Numbered from the stretch's first letter, positions 14,326 to 22,552 are shown. The stretch: DNA of 40,546 nt from Chloroflexota bacterium (GCA_009838175.1 VXSB01000053.1:1-40546); one strand, 5' to 3'. A program made the numbers and translations. The notes: generated by a model from the sequence alone, not told the origin.

Positions 14326-15114
14326 TTACGCGTTGGCTCGTTGCCTAACCGCCTCGTAGAGCGCGATTCCTGCGCTTACAGAGGCATTCAGTGATGCGAG
14401 TTGGCCGTGCATGGGTATCGAGATGGTGGCGGTGCAACGTTCCTGAGTTAAGCGCGCGACCCCTTTTTCTTCGGAGCCGACAACAATCGCGGTTGGTATG
14501 GTGAGGTCTGCTGTGGTGTAATCAGTTCCCGCCTGCGCGGGAATGACGCTGGCCGGGGCTAAGGCGAGTGTCTGCAAGCCGAGGGTGTTTAGGTACTCGA
14601 TCGTGCGGGGGATGTTAACGACGCGGGCGACCGGCAGGTGCATCAACGCACCTGCAGAGGCTCGGATTGCGCCGGGTGAGATTCCTGCCGCACGTCGTTC
14701 GGGGATGATGATGCCGTGCCCGCCAGCAGCGTCCATTGTGCGTGCGATGGCTCCGAGGTTGTGGGGGTCGACGATGCCGTCGAGGACGGCGATCAAGGGT
14801 GCTTGCGATCTGCTGTCAGCGTCGAAGATGAGGTCTTCGACGGACACATATCTAGTGTCGGGCAAAACAGCGACGACACCTTGACTCTTCTTGGTTTGAG
14901 ACTGGCGATCGAGTTCCCGGCGCTGGAGATGTTCGACTAGGATGCCAGCATTTTCGGCGAGCGAAAAAATCTCTTGCATCTGCGGTCCGACCTCGATACC
15001 GTCGGCGATCAATAGGCGATCGATGTTGCGCTCAGCGCGTAGAGCTTCCAATACCGCGCGTCGCCCCTCGACGGTGTTGGCGTGAACTTTTCTTGCTCTG
15101 CCGTATCGGCTCAT
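14326..15114 (-). CDS. rlmB: TrmH/SpoU-family 23S rRNA 2'-O-methyltransferase
   Basis: 262 aa. The N-terminal substrate-binding domain starts GRARKVHANTVEGRRAVLEAL (5-25). The SPOUT catalytic domain has NLGAIARTMDAAG (119-131), VVGSEEKGV (211-219) and SLNASVSAGIALYEA (241-255), the three TrmH-family motifs that build the SAM knot. It probably methylates ribose of G2251 in 23S rRNA. Between the fourth strand (LQTLALAP) and the next (DLTIPTAIVVG) sits SVIPAQAGTD, encoded by a dispersed TTCCCGC...GCGGGAATGAC repeat inserted in frame. This is an extra loop of about 10-14 residues that the knot evidently tolerates. ATG 15114 is the natural start. The neighbour nitroreductase is divergent. Confidence 0.88.
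   Translation of the reverse strand: MSRYGRARKVHANTVEGRRAVLEALRAERNIDRLLIADGIEVGPQMQEIFSLAENAGILVEHLQRRELDRQSQTKKSQGVVAVLPDTRYVSVEDLIFDADSRSQAPLIAVLDGIVDPHNLGAIARTMDAAGGHGIIIPERRAAGISPGAIRASAGALMHLPVARVVNIPRTIEYLNTLGLQTLALAPASVIPAQAGTDYTTADLTIPTAIVVGSEEKGVARLTQERCTATISIPMHGQLASLNASVSAGIALYEAVRQRANA
14526..14548. repeat. Palindromic repeat inside the rlmB coding region
   Basis: TTCCCGC-CTGC-GCGGGAA followed by TGACG matches the intergenic unit at 13046-13068 in form (TTCCxGC...GCxGGAATGAC). Read on the minus strand in the gene's frame it gives VIPAQAG, the peptide known to result when this repeat type is translated. Confidence 0.75.
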
Positions 15115-15223
15115 GGGTTGCGAAATCGGGAACGTGGTTCGGGGTGAAGCCTCGGCATTTTGGCATACAATCGCTTGATAAGCGGGTCGTTGAGCAGTCC
15201 AAAGAATCGATTAAAGGAGACCC

Positions 15224-15832
15224 GTGACAGCACAAACAAATTCTATTGCTAACGATGTCGCTGGTGCGGTGATGGAGGTAATCCGAACTCGCCGCACCGT
15301 CCGTGAATTCAGCCCTCAACCTGTGCCGCGTAAGTTGATCGACCAGATAGTCGAAGCGGCGACTTGGGCACCCAATCACCGACACACCGAACCTTGGCGT
15401 TTCATAGTCCTCGAAAAAGACGGCGAGGCGCGCAAAAAGGTCGCCGATGCGGTTTACGAGTGGACGTGGAACAACATCAAGAACCCAAACCCTGCGAACC
15501 GTGAACGCAGTTCCGCCGATGCTCGGGACGAGGTTTTGCTAACACCGGTTCTGATGCTCATATACGCGATTCCTGGCTCGAACGAGGAGATAACCGAGGA
15601 GAATTTCTCCGCGACATGCTGCGCGGCACAGAACATGCAGCTGATGGCGCATGCACTAGGCCTAGCGGTTGGGTGGTCAACTGGACGTCTTTGCAAGGCT
15701 GAAGAGGTGCACCAGGCCCTAGGTGTGAATCCCGATTGGGCCGTGGTCGGTGCCTTCTTCATCGGGTTTCCGACAGCGTTGCCAGAAGCAGAGCGCCAGC
15801 CGCTAAGCGATGTTTGTACATACTTGGGATGA
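15224..15832 (+). CDS. Nitroreductase family flavoprotein
   Basis: An FMN-dependent NAD(P)H oxidoreductase of 202 aa. RTRRTVREFSPQPVP (21-35) is the phosphate/FMN-binding start. AATWAPNHRHTEPWRFIV (45-62) is the flavin-contact segment, and GWSTGRL (about 148-154) with the GFP near the C-terminus fits the family. Substrates may be nitro compounds, enones or similar; it is not assignable further. GTG 15224 follows AAAGGAG at good spacing. It is followed after 53 bases by the aldehyde dehydrogenase on the same strand, so the two may be co-transcribed. Confidence 0.85.
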   Translation: MTAQTNSIANDVAGAVMEVIRTRRTVREFSPQPVPRKLIDQIVEAATWAPNHRHTEPWRFIVLEKDGEARKKVADAVYEWTWNNIKNPNPANRERSSADARDEVLLTPVLMLIYAIPGSNEEITEENFSATCCAAQNMQLMAHALGLAVGWSTGRLCKAEEVHQALGVNPDWAVVGAFFIGFPTALPEAERQPLSDVCTYLG

Positions 15833-15885
15833 TGTTGAGAGTCTGGCGCTGATCCGCCGGGTGAAACGAAATAGGAGATCGATTG

Positions 15886-17352
15886 ATGGCAGAACGAGAC
15901 ACGTTTATGAACTACGTCAGTGGAAACTGGGTCGCGGCGTCGACGGGTAAGGTTTCGCAGAGCAGCAATCCAGCTGACTTGGACGACGTGATCGGTGAGT
16001 TTCAAGCGTCGAACTCAGCAGACGTCGAAAGCGCGGTTGGTGCGGCAGATGAGGCAGGGCGTGCTTGGGGTTCGATGTCGGCGTTGGCGCGAGGCGGGTA
16101 TCTGCTGGCTGCGGCTGAATACTTGAATCAGAATTCGGAAAAGTACGCTCAAGCGATCACTCGTGAATGTGGTAAAGCCATCGTAGAGGCGCGTGGCGAG
16201 GTTGGGCGTGCTGTTGCGTTGTTGCAATACTTCGGTGTCGAGGGATCGAACCCGGTTGGGGATGTTGTACCTTCGGTTGATCCGAACATCTTGCTCTACA
16301 CGAAGCGTGTTCCGATCGGGGTCGTTTCGCTGATAACGCCGTGGAACTTTCCTCTGGCGATACCGGTTTGGAAGATGGCGCCGGCGCTGGTTTACGGAAA
16401 CACGATCGTGTTGAAACCGGCATCGGCGACTCCGCATCTCGGTGTGTTAATTGCCGAGATGTGGGACGCAGTTGGACTGCCTGCAGGAGTCTTCAACTTG
16501 GTTACCGGTTCTGGTGGTGCGGTAGGTGACGCGCTTGTCGGCTCTGATGGTGTTGCTGCGGTATCGTTTACGGGATCGACGGTGATCGGAATGGGGATAG
16601 CAGCATCTGCGGCGAGTCGGGGAGTGAAGTTCCAGCTGGAGATGGGCGGCAAGAACCCGGTCATCGTGATGCCGGACGCGGATCTTGAGCAAGCGGCACA
16701 AGTTACTGTTGACGGCGCAATGAAGTACTCGGGTCAGAAGTGCACGGCTACGTCGCGCGCCATTGTGATCGGGAACGTCATCGAAGATTTCACGAATCTG
16801 GTGGTTGAGAAGACGGAGGCGCTGGCGATCGGCCCTGGCGCGGATGCGGATTCAGTAGTTGTACCGGTGATCGACGAGGCATCGCGGCAGAACATCGTTG
16901 CTTCGGTTGAACGTGGGGTCAGTGATGGAGGAAACGTGCTGACTGGTGGCGGTGTGCCATCTGGTGGTTCGTACGATGGTGGTACGTACGTCGAGCCGAC
17001 GGTTTTGTCGAAGGTTTCGCCGAACGACTTCGTTGCTTGTGAGGAGATTTTCGGGCCGGTTCTCGGCATCATTCCGGCGGCGGACATCGATGACGCGCTG
17101 GGTATCGCGAACGATGTGAGATATGGATTGAGCGCTGGGATTTTCACGCGGAATCTGAATGCGGCACTGCAGTTTGCGGATCGGATCGAGGCAGGGATTG
17201 TAAAGGTTAATGGCGAAACTGCTGGAGTCGAACCTCAGGTTCCGTTTGGCGGGATGAAATCGTCGAGCAGCGGCTCGCGTGAGCAGGGCAAGGCGGCGAT
17301 TGAATTCTTCACGGAGACGAAGACGATCTACGTCAATCAGAGCGCCAGCTGA
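15886..17352 (+). CDS. Aldehyde dehydrogenase, ketoglutarate-semialdehyde type
   Basis: An NAD(P)-dependent aldehyde dehydrogenase of 488 aa, the usual length. Asn154 (TPWNFP), Lys177 (LKPAS), FTGST (228-232), Glu252 (LEMGGKNP) and catalytic Cys286 (SGQKCTATS) are all present. The C-terminal stretch EPQVPFGGMKSSSSGSREQG and EFFTETKTIY resembles 2,5-dioxopentanoate (ketoglutarate semialdehyde) dehydrogenases that end sugar-acid and hydroxyproline breakdown. A succinate-semialdehyde-like substrate is the alternative. ATG 15886 lies 8 bases after AGGAG. Nearby hydroxyacid dehydrogenases further along the window fit a sugar-acid catabolic lifestyle, but they are not in the same operon. Confidence 0.88.
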   Translation: MAERDTFMNYVSGNWVAASTGKVSQSSNPADLDDVIGEFQASNSADVESAVGAADEAGRAWGSMSALARGGYLLAAAEYLNQNSEKYAQAITRECGKAIVEARGEVGRAVALLQYFGVEGSNPVGDVVPSVDPNILLYTKRVPIGVVSLITPWNFPLAIPVWKMAPALVYGNTIVLKPASATPHLGVLIAEMWDAVGLPAGVFNLVTGSGGAVGDALVGSDGVAAVSFTGSTVIGMGIAASAASRGVKFQLEMGGKNPVIVMPDADLEQAAQVTVDGAMKYSGQKCTATSRAIVIGNVIEDFTNLVVEKTEALAIGPGADADSVVVPVIDEASRQNIVASVERGVSDGGNVLTGGGVPSGGSYDGGTYVEPTVLSKVSPNDFVACEEIFGPVLGIIPAADIDDALGIANDVRYGLSAGIFTRNLNAALQFADRIEAGIVKVNGETAGVEPQVPFGGMKSSSSGSREQGKAAIEFFTETKTIYVNQSAS

Positions 17353-17496
17353 CGAAGTGATCTGCAGCCGACTTTGAACTTGCCAATCCGTTGTGCGATT
17401 TCGACGCGATTGTTGCTTTGCTGCATCGCGTTCGTTAAGATTCGCTGTTAAAGTGCAGACTATCCATATGTGATCGGAAATCCAAGAGGAAGAGAC

Positions 17497-18894
17497 ATGG
17501 TACTTGCGCAGACCAAGACCGACTTGGACCTAGTCGCTCACCTGTTGCGCCGCGCCGGTTTCGGCGCTGACCGGACTGAAATCGAGCGCTACGCCCAGAA
17601 GTCCTATGACGAAATAGTGGACGATCTTGTTCATCCCGAACGGTTCCCTCAAGTCGAAGACGACCTGTTGGGTCGCTTCTACCCCCACCTAGCCGCAAAT
17701 AAAGACAACGGCGCGGTTTGGAACGGTCGGTGGCTATACAGGATGATCAACACCGAGCGTCCTTTGGAAGAGAAGATGGCTCTCTTCTGGCACGGGATTT
17801 TGGCGACGGGTTGGACCAAGAGCGAGCACACTCCGAGCATGGTGAACCATATTCAGATGCTCCGTGACAACTGCATGGCCAACTTCCGGACGATCCTGCT
17901 GGAGCTGTCAAGAGATCCCGCGATGATCTACTGGCTCGACAACAACGAGAACCACGGGTACTCGATCAACGAGAACTACGGCCGAGAGATTCTCGAGTTG
18001 TTCTCGATGGGGATCGGTAACTATACCGAGGACGACATCAAGAATGCTGCTCGGGCGTTCACGGGTTGGACCTTCAAGCAGCCATTGCCGCTGTATCCGT
18101 TTGGTCACTTCGAAGCCGAGTACATATACCGTGAAGACGACCACGACGCCGGCGAGAAGGAGTTCTTGGGTCACAAGGGCAACTTCAACGGCGAGGACAT
18201 CATCGACATCATCGCTCGTCAAGAGGCGACCGCGCGTTTCATCGCCCGACATCTCTACACCTTCTTCGTTGCAGACGAGCCGCAGGTTCCGGCGTGGAGC
18301 ATCCAGCCACCGAATGACCCTGACGCGATTCAGGAGTTGGTCGATGCGTGGATGGAATCGGACGCCGACATCCGTCACGTCGTCGAGACTATGCTGAAGT
18401 CAGATTTCTTCAAAGAAGCGCAGATGAAGCGAGTCAAGTCACCAACCAACTTCGTGGCGAACGTCCTCAAGATTTCGGGCGACTACCGTGATGTTGACGT
18501 AGGACTGGAAACTTTCCAAGGCACGCTCGTAGCGATGGGCCAGACGCTGATGGACCCGCCGTCAGTGGAAGGTTGGCACACGGGCAAAGAGTGGATCGAC
18601 GGTGGAACTTTGACTGAACGAGTCAACTTTGCGGTTAACACCCTTAGCGACCCTTCTAAACCAGGTGTTCGCGCCATCATCGATACGGTCGAAGACTTGG
18701 ACGCGCCTCGGACACCTGAAAAGGTCGTGGACGTTGTGCTTGAGTACCTGTGCCGATTGGACGCCGACGATGAAACCAAGGAAGCTTTGGTCGAACACGC
18801 ATACGAAGGTGGCGACTTCGACGGCGACACAGAGGAACGCGTCTTGAGATTGATAACGCTCGCAGTATCAACCCGCGAGTTCCAGTTCGAATAA
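17497..18894 (+). CDS. DUF1800 family protein
   Basis: 465 aa. It opens with the family hallmark HLLRRAGFGADRTEIE (13-28) and continues with EKMALFWHGILATGW, NYGREILELFSMGIGNYTEDDIKNAARAFTGW and PSVEGWHTGKEWID, all DUF1800 blocks. Its biochemical function is unknown; the family nearly always travels with a DUF1501 gene, as here. Most relatives are exported with Tat or Sec signals, but this protein begins MVLAQTKTDLDL with no signal peptide. ATG 17497 follows AGAGGAAGAG; GTG 17470 is less likely. The DUF1501 gene follows after 73 bases that contain a repeat. Confidence 0.88.
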   Translation: MVLAQTKTDLDLVAHLLRRAGFGADRTEIERYAQKSYDEIVDDLVHPERFPQVEDDLLGRFYPHLAANKDNGAVWNGRWLYRMINTERPLEEKMALFWHGILATGWTKSEHTPSMVNHIQMLRDNCMANFRTILLELSRDPAMIYWLDNNENHGYSINENYGREILELFSMGIGNYTEDDIKNAARAFTGWTFKQPLPLYPFGHFEAEYIYREDDHDAGEKEFLGHKGNFNGEDIIDIIARQEATARFIARHLYTFFVADEPQVPAWSIQPPNDPDAIQELVDAWMESDADIRHVVETMLKSDFFKEAQMKRVKSPTNFVANVLKISGDYRDVDVGLETFQGTLVAMGQTLMDPPSVEGWHTGKEWIDGGTLTERVNFAVNTLSDPSKPGVRAIIDTVEDLDAPRTPEKVVDVVLEYLCRLDADDETKEALVEHAYEGGDFDGDTEERVLRLITLAVSTREFQFE

Positions 18895-18900
18895 AAAGGA

Positions 18901-18942
18901 ACCCCTCTCAATCTCCCCTTGGAAGGGGAGGGGCAATTGAGG
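18901..18942. repeat. Palindromic repeat between DUF1800 and DUF1501 genes
   Basis: CCCCTCTCAATCTCCCCTT followed by GGAAGGGGAGGGGCAATTGAG forms a hairpin of the C-rich/G-rich class seen elsewhere in the window. No T run follows, so it probably does not stop transcription of the pair. Confidence 0.5.
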
Positions 18943-18967
18943 AAACCAGCAAATCGGAGCAACTGAA

Positions 18968-20140
18968 ATGGCAATGAACGGTAACGGCAACGGGACAAAT
19001 GGGAAGCACAAAGATCCCGTGTTGGTCGTGATCCAACTGTCCGGCGGCAACGACTTCATGAACACGGTCATCCCGTATACCGAGGGCGTTTACTACGATG
19101 TGCGTCCTCTCGTCGGGATGCCGGAAGACAAGGTGATCCCGATCACCGACAAATTGGCGTTTCACCCGAATGCGAGTGCGTTGAAGGAAATATGGGATGA
19201 GGGCAAAGTCGCCATCATTCAAGGCATCGGCTACGAGAACTCCAGCCGTTCGCACTTCCGGGCGATGGATATCTGGCACACCTGCGAACCGGAAACCATC
19301 GCGACCGAAGGATGGCTAGCGAAAGTCATTCGTGAAATGGACCCCAATGGTGAGAACCCGGTAACTGCAGTCAATTTCGGCAGGGGATTGCCGAGAGCAT
19401 TAGCCGCCCCGGGCATCACCGCCACCTCCGTTGGTGACCTCGACAACTACGGCCTAATGTCTAGCATTGAAGTCGTCGAAGAACGCGACGAGAACCTCGA
19501 GATCTTCAAGCGGATGTACACACCCGCAGTCGGCTCTGGTCTCGTGATGGACTATATGGGCCAGACTGGTCGCGACGTGCTGAAAGGCGCTGACATGCTC
19601 GCGGTCGCTCCCGGGATGTACAAGTCAAACGTAGAGTACGCAGACAATCCAATCGCGCAATCGCTCCGAGATGTCGTACGCGTACACACCGCCAACCTCG
19701 GCACACGCATCTTCTACACGAACCACTTGGGTTACGACCATCACGCACAGGAAGTCCCGGCCCACAACAAGCTTATCGGCGAGTTGTCAGAAGCGATCCG
19801 AGATTTCCTGCAGGACCTCCGCGACCATGACGCCGCGGAAGAAGTGACGATCTTGGTCTTCACCGAATTTGGTAGACGCATCAAGGACAACGGCTCCGGA
19901 ACCGATCACGGCTCCGGCGGCGGCGCATTCCTCATCGGTGAGCACGTCAAGGGTGGCCTGTACTCAGAGTACCCGCCACTTGACCGCCCGAGCTGGTTGA
20001 ACGACGAGGACTTGAGGCACACCTACGACTTCCGAGGGATGTACGGCACGATCCTTGAGCAGTGGTTCGGACTAGATCCTGTCCCGATCGTGGGCGGCAG
20101 TTTCGAGCAGCTCCAACCGTACGAAAAGACGTTGGTCTGA
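18968..20140 (+). CDS. DUF1501 family protein (sulfatase-like fold)
   Basis: 390 aa. VLVVIQLSGGNDFMNTVIPY (18-37) is the start of the DUF1501 core, followed by the RSHFRAMDIWHT block, and near the C-terminus EFGRRIKDNGSGTDHGSGGG, where the TDHG histidine is conserved. The fold is related to the alkaline phosphatase/sulfatase superfamily; the substrate is unknown. Most members carry a Tat signal, but here the start is MAMNGNGNGTNGKHK, an Asn/Gly-rich tract with no signal. The same sort of tract opens the NHL protein downstream. ATG 18968 follows GGAG. It is a partner of the preceding DUF1800 gene. Confidence 0.88.
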   Translation: MAMNGNGNGTNGKHKDPVLVVIQLSGGNDFMNTVIPYTEGVYYDVRPLVGMPEDKVIPITDKLAFHPNASALKEIWDEGKVAIIQGIGYENSSRSHFRAMDIWHTCEPETIATEGWLAKVIREMDPNGENPVTAVNFGRGLPRALAAPGITATSVGDLDNYGLMSSIEVVEERDENLEIFKRMYTPAVGSGLVMDYMGQTGRDVLKGADMLAVAPGMYKSNVEYADNPIAQSLRDVVRVHTANLGTRIFYTNHLGYDHHAQEVPAHNKLIGELSEAIRDFLQDLRDHDAAEEVTILVFTEFGRRIKDNGSGTDHGSGGGAFLIGEHVKGGLYSEYPPLDRPSWLNDEDLRHTYDFRGMYGTILEQWFGLDPVPIVGGSFEQLQPYEKTLV

Positions 20141-20186
20141 TCAGGCAGATAAACGTCAAGTCAAAACACACTGGGAGGGTTTGACC

Positions 20187-21239
20187 GTGAGTGAAAACGG
20201 CAATGGCTCCATGAACGGAACGAATGGCAGGCCTCATGCGTTGTTGCGCGCTGGCTTCCCGTTCTACACGACGCTCGGCATGCGCCGCGTCACTACATAT
20301 CCGATGGACATCGTGATCGGCGACGAAGACCGGCTTTACGTCTTGAATCGCACCGATGGTCAGGGCGGTCAAATTCGCCGCATCAACTGGAATGACGACG
20401 ATCTCGACATCTTCGGGTCGGATTTTGTTTGGCCCGTCCAGATGATCCGAGATGCAGATGAGAACTGTTATGTCTCGGATGAAGGGAACCACACGATCAC
20501 AGTGTGGCGACCCTCTGACGGCGAACTGCTCGACACCTGGGGCAGCCACGGAACCGAGCCCGGGCAACTCAACCGCCCGTCCGGCATCGAGTGGGACAAC
20601 GACGGAAACATGCTCGTCGTAGACACGCAGAACCACCGCGTCCAAAAATTCACCGGCTCTGGCGAATACATGAGCGGCTTCGGCGAGTTCGGCACCGATG
20701 ACGGTGAGTTCAACTACCCGTGGGGCGTGGGAGTCGACCCGCATGACGGATCTATCTACGTTTCCGACTGGCGCAACGACCGGCTTCAGAAGTTCGACTC
20801 TGATGGAGATCACATTTGGACTGTAGGTTCGAACGGCGATGGGTTGGGTGAGTTCAACCGTCCTGCAGGAGTGACAGTGGATCGTCATGGCGATGTCTAC
20901 GTAGCTGATCGTGGCAACCACCGAGTGCAGCAGTTCGATCTAAACGGTCGTTACGTCGATCGTTTCATCGGCGACGGAGTGCTATCCAAGAGTGGCAGGA
21001 TCTACATCTTGTCGAGCACGACGGTGCTTCGAAACCGTGAATCTGCGGAACTAGAGGTCACGCGTCGATTGCGTGGTCCAGCGATGATGCGCTTCCACAA
21101 CGACCCCAAACGCGGCGACCTCATGTACGTCGCCGACTTCGGATGCCACCGCATCCAGGTCTACCGCAAAGAGGCGTACGAGCTAACCCCAGAGCAGATA
21201 GCGCCGGTTCCGAGTGCTCCGACGCTTTATACCGTCTAA
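20187..21239 (+). CDS. NHL-repeat beta-propeller protein
   Basis: 350 aa built of repeated NHL blades: GTEPGQLNRPSGIEWDNDGN, LVVDTQNHRVQKF, then GEFNYPWGVGVDP, IYVSDWRNDRLQKF, GEFNRPAGVTVDRHGD, VYVADRGNHRVQQF, and a last blade with DFGCHRIQVY. About six blades probably close into one propeller that binds protein or a ligand. The N-terminus MSENGNGSMNGTNGRPH repeats the Asn/Gly tract of the DUF1501 protein. No signal peptide is visible. GTG 20187 is chosen since GGGAGGG lies 7 bases before it. It is the third gene of the DUF1800-DUF1501-NHL row, 46 bases after DUF1501. Confidence 0.88.
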   Translation: MSENGNGSMNGTNGRPHALLRAGFPFYTTLGMRRVTTYPMDIVIGDEDRLYVLNRTDGQGGQIRRINWNDDDLDIFGSDFVWPVQMIRDADENCYVSDEGNHTITVWRPSDGELLDTWGSHGTEPGQLNRPSGIEWDNDGNMLVVDTQNHRVQKFTGSGEYMSGFGEFGTDDGEFNYPWGVGVDPHDGSIYVSDWRNDRLQKFDSDGDHIWTVGSNGDGLGEFNRPAGVTVDRHGDVYVADRGNHRVQQFDLNGRYVDRFIGDGVLSKSGRIYILSSTTVLRNRESAELEVTRRLRGPAMMRFHNDPKRGDLMYVADFGCHRIQVYRKEAYELTPEQIAPVPSAPTLYTV

Positions 21240-21275
21240 ATAGCCAGTACGATTAGATCGACTAGGTTCGGACTG

Positions 21276-21692
21276 TCAACTCAGTCCCAATCTCTCTTCC
21301 ACGCCTGCAAGCACGTCACGCGCGATTTCCAATGCGCGCTCCGAATCCAGTGCTTCATGGGTTTCGCATGGAGCGCCACCAATAAGCGTCTGCGGGTAAC
21401 GTGCGCCGACGTAGTGTTTGTCCAGCAATCCGGCGATGGATTTGACGAACTCGAAGGATTGGTCAAAGGCGGTCGCATCGGCACAGAGGTCTGCCAATGC
21501 GTGTCCCCAGACGTGTTCGGCCCCGTGGTTGTACAGAAAGGCGACAACCGCCTTCTCTGCCGATTGCTGGGCCAAGAAGCAGGCTAGAGCGTGCCTTCCG
21601 TCCTCGGCATTGGCTATGGCGGCTTCGAGGTCGTGTTTGGACTGCACCAACCAGCTGCGCGGCACACGTTTCAGCGAGGAGTAATCGGTCAT
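21276..21692 (-). CDS. HEPN domain protein
   Basis: 138 aa, all helical. SWLVQSKHDLEAAI (13-26), ACFLAQQSAEKAVVAFLYNHG (37-57) and LLDKHYVGARYPQ (88-100) are the three conserved HEPN segments. The RNase-type R-x4-6-H motif of toxic HEPN proteins is not seen; the RYP group usually pairs with a small nucleotidyltransferase, and one such gene lies 52 bases upstream on the same strand. It may form a complex with that partner. Role unknown (toxin-antitoxin-like or nucleotide binding). Confidence 0.8.
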   Translation of the reverse strand: MTDYSSLKRVPRSWLVQSKHDLEAAIANAEDGRHALACFLAQQSAEKAVVAFLYNHGAEHVWGHALADLCADATAFDQSFEFVKSIAGLLDKHYVGARYPQTLIGGAPCETHEALDSERALEIARDVLAGVEERLGLS

Positions 21693-21744
21693 AGTGATCC
21701 CTGAAGATTATGGTTTGCGTAGATTGGTGACCGTTTGATGAAGT

Positions 21745-22086
21745 TCAGTAAAGCTGGTCGCCGTACTGCTGTGCTCGAACCAGAATCGGGTCCGAATCGA
21801 CCAACTCAAAGAACTCTGATTCTGTATAGACGTGGAAAGTCGTGCCGACGGAAGGGCGCAGGTGCGTGACCCAGAAGTCCGAACGTCGGTGAAAAGGTTC
21901 GTCGGTCTCTTGAACCACGATCAACTTGAGAGTTGTATCGGGTTTGGTTGGTTCGCCGCTGACCAGATCTCCAATGAGTATCAATCGGGTCATCCCAAGT
22001 TGTGGCATTTCTTCGGCGAAGCGTTGTAGCTCGCCTTCTAGCATGCGTCGGCGTTGGCTGCCAAAGCCGAACATCATTGGGGACAT
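21745..22086 (-). CDS. MNT-like nucleotidyltransferase-fold protein, degenerate
   Basis: 113 aa. TRLILIGDLVSGEPTKPDTT and LKLIVVQE align with the MNT core (LFGSRARGE...SDIDLLVV), but the G-S pair is G-D and the catalytic D-x-D is replaced by T-x-K, so nucleotide transfer is unlikely. It precedes the HEPN gene as MNT genes usually do. The frame is open further upstream, but that part runs through a terminator and RNA structure. ATG 22086, with AGGT 8 bases before it, is chosen; ATG 22077 or 22074 are alternatives. It probably acts as a structural or regulatory partner of the HEPN protein. Confidence 0.6.
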   Translation of the reverse strand: MSPMMFGFGSQRRRMLEGELQRFAEEMPQLGMTRLILIGDLVSGEPTKPDTTLKLIVVQETDEPFHRRSDFWVTHLRPSVGTTFHVYTESEFFELVDSDPILVRAQQYGDQLY

Positions 22087-22156
22087 GGGGTCGACCTGAG
22101 TGGTGTTGAGTACGTTTCGACTAAGGCTAACAGGCAAACCGGACGGAACGGACAAC

Positions 22157-22221
22157 AAAAAAGAGGCGGGTGACACCACCGGGACAGGCTTGCGTCGCCT
22201 ATCCGAGTGATGCCACCCGCC
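22157..22221 (-). terminator. Rho-independent terminator of the structured RNA
   Basis: Minus strand: GGCGGGTG pairs with CACCCGCC (22221-22214 with 22172-22165), extended inside by ATCAC/GTGGT and GGATAGGC/GCCTGTCC helices, and followed by TCTTTTTTG. It lies 71 bases before the MNT-like start. Confidence 0.85.
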
Positions 22222-22443
22222 GGGAGGTGTCTCAGACACTAGGTCGGAGAGCACCCCGCATTTTTAACTCCGTGGCACTGAGACGAATCTCATCGCCGGG
22301 AAGTTTTTAGGGGGATCTCGCCTAAGTCGAGACACCTCTTCTACGGCTATATGCCATTACCTAGACGTCCCTCCTTTCATTTCGTATCCGGCTCGTGGCC
22401 CGATTGCCACCGCCTCAGCAAACCAATGGTCAGGTTCGCCGGC
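22157..22443 (-). ncRNA. Structured RNA or long leader upstream of the MNT/HEPN genes
   Basis: A transcript from the promoter at 22477-22450 would start near 22443 and end at the T run at 22162-22157, about 285 bases. It folds as a long imperfect hairpin: GAGGTGTCTC (22338-22329) pairs with GAGACACCTC (22233-22224), further CGAGA/TCTCG, CCCC/GGGG and AACTTCC/GGAGTT helices lie inside around A-rich internal loops, and a TGAGA-TTCG-TCTCA tip closes it. A large terminator hairpin follows. A strong SD-like AAAGGAGGG (22377-22369) precedes two overlapping mini-ORFs, MKGGTSR and MAYSRRRGVST, the second running into the first helix arm. It could be a free ncRNA or an attenuated leader. No known class was recognised. 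Confidence 0.5.
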
Positions 22444-22449
22444 ACGCTA

Positions 22450-22477
22450 ATTATAAAGGACGCGGGCGCAATGTCCA
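22450..22477 (-). promoter_or_regulatory. Sigma-70-like promoter of the structured RNA
   Basis: On the minus strand, TGGACA (22477-22472, 5 of 6 to consensus) and a perfect TATAAT (22455-22450) are separated by 16 bases. This is one of the best promoter matches in the window. Confidence 0.65.
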
Positions 22478-22552
22478 GCGCGATTCAGCGACAACATTGA
22501 ACGCCGGATCGCAGGGAATAACGCCCGCGCCTATTGGATTACCCGGTTCGAG

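Noticed and set aside
19947..20921. Long minus-strand frame (324 codons) across the DUF1501/NHL junction.
   Set aside because: It crosses two well-supported plus-strand genes and has no recognisable domain or ribosome site.
22157..22260. T-box leader, because GGGTGGCATCAC before a terminator recalls the T-box sequence.
   Set aside because: The TGGNACCGCG core is not matched, no specifier stem was found, and the downstream genes are not aminoacyl-tRNA or amino-acid genes.
22157..22443. 6S RNA or RNase P RNA for the structured transcript.
   Set aside because: The predicted start leaves about 100 extra bases before the closing helix, and the RNase P conserved blocks are absent. Left as unassigned.
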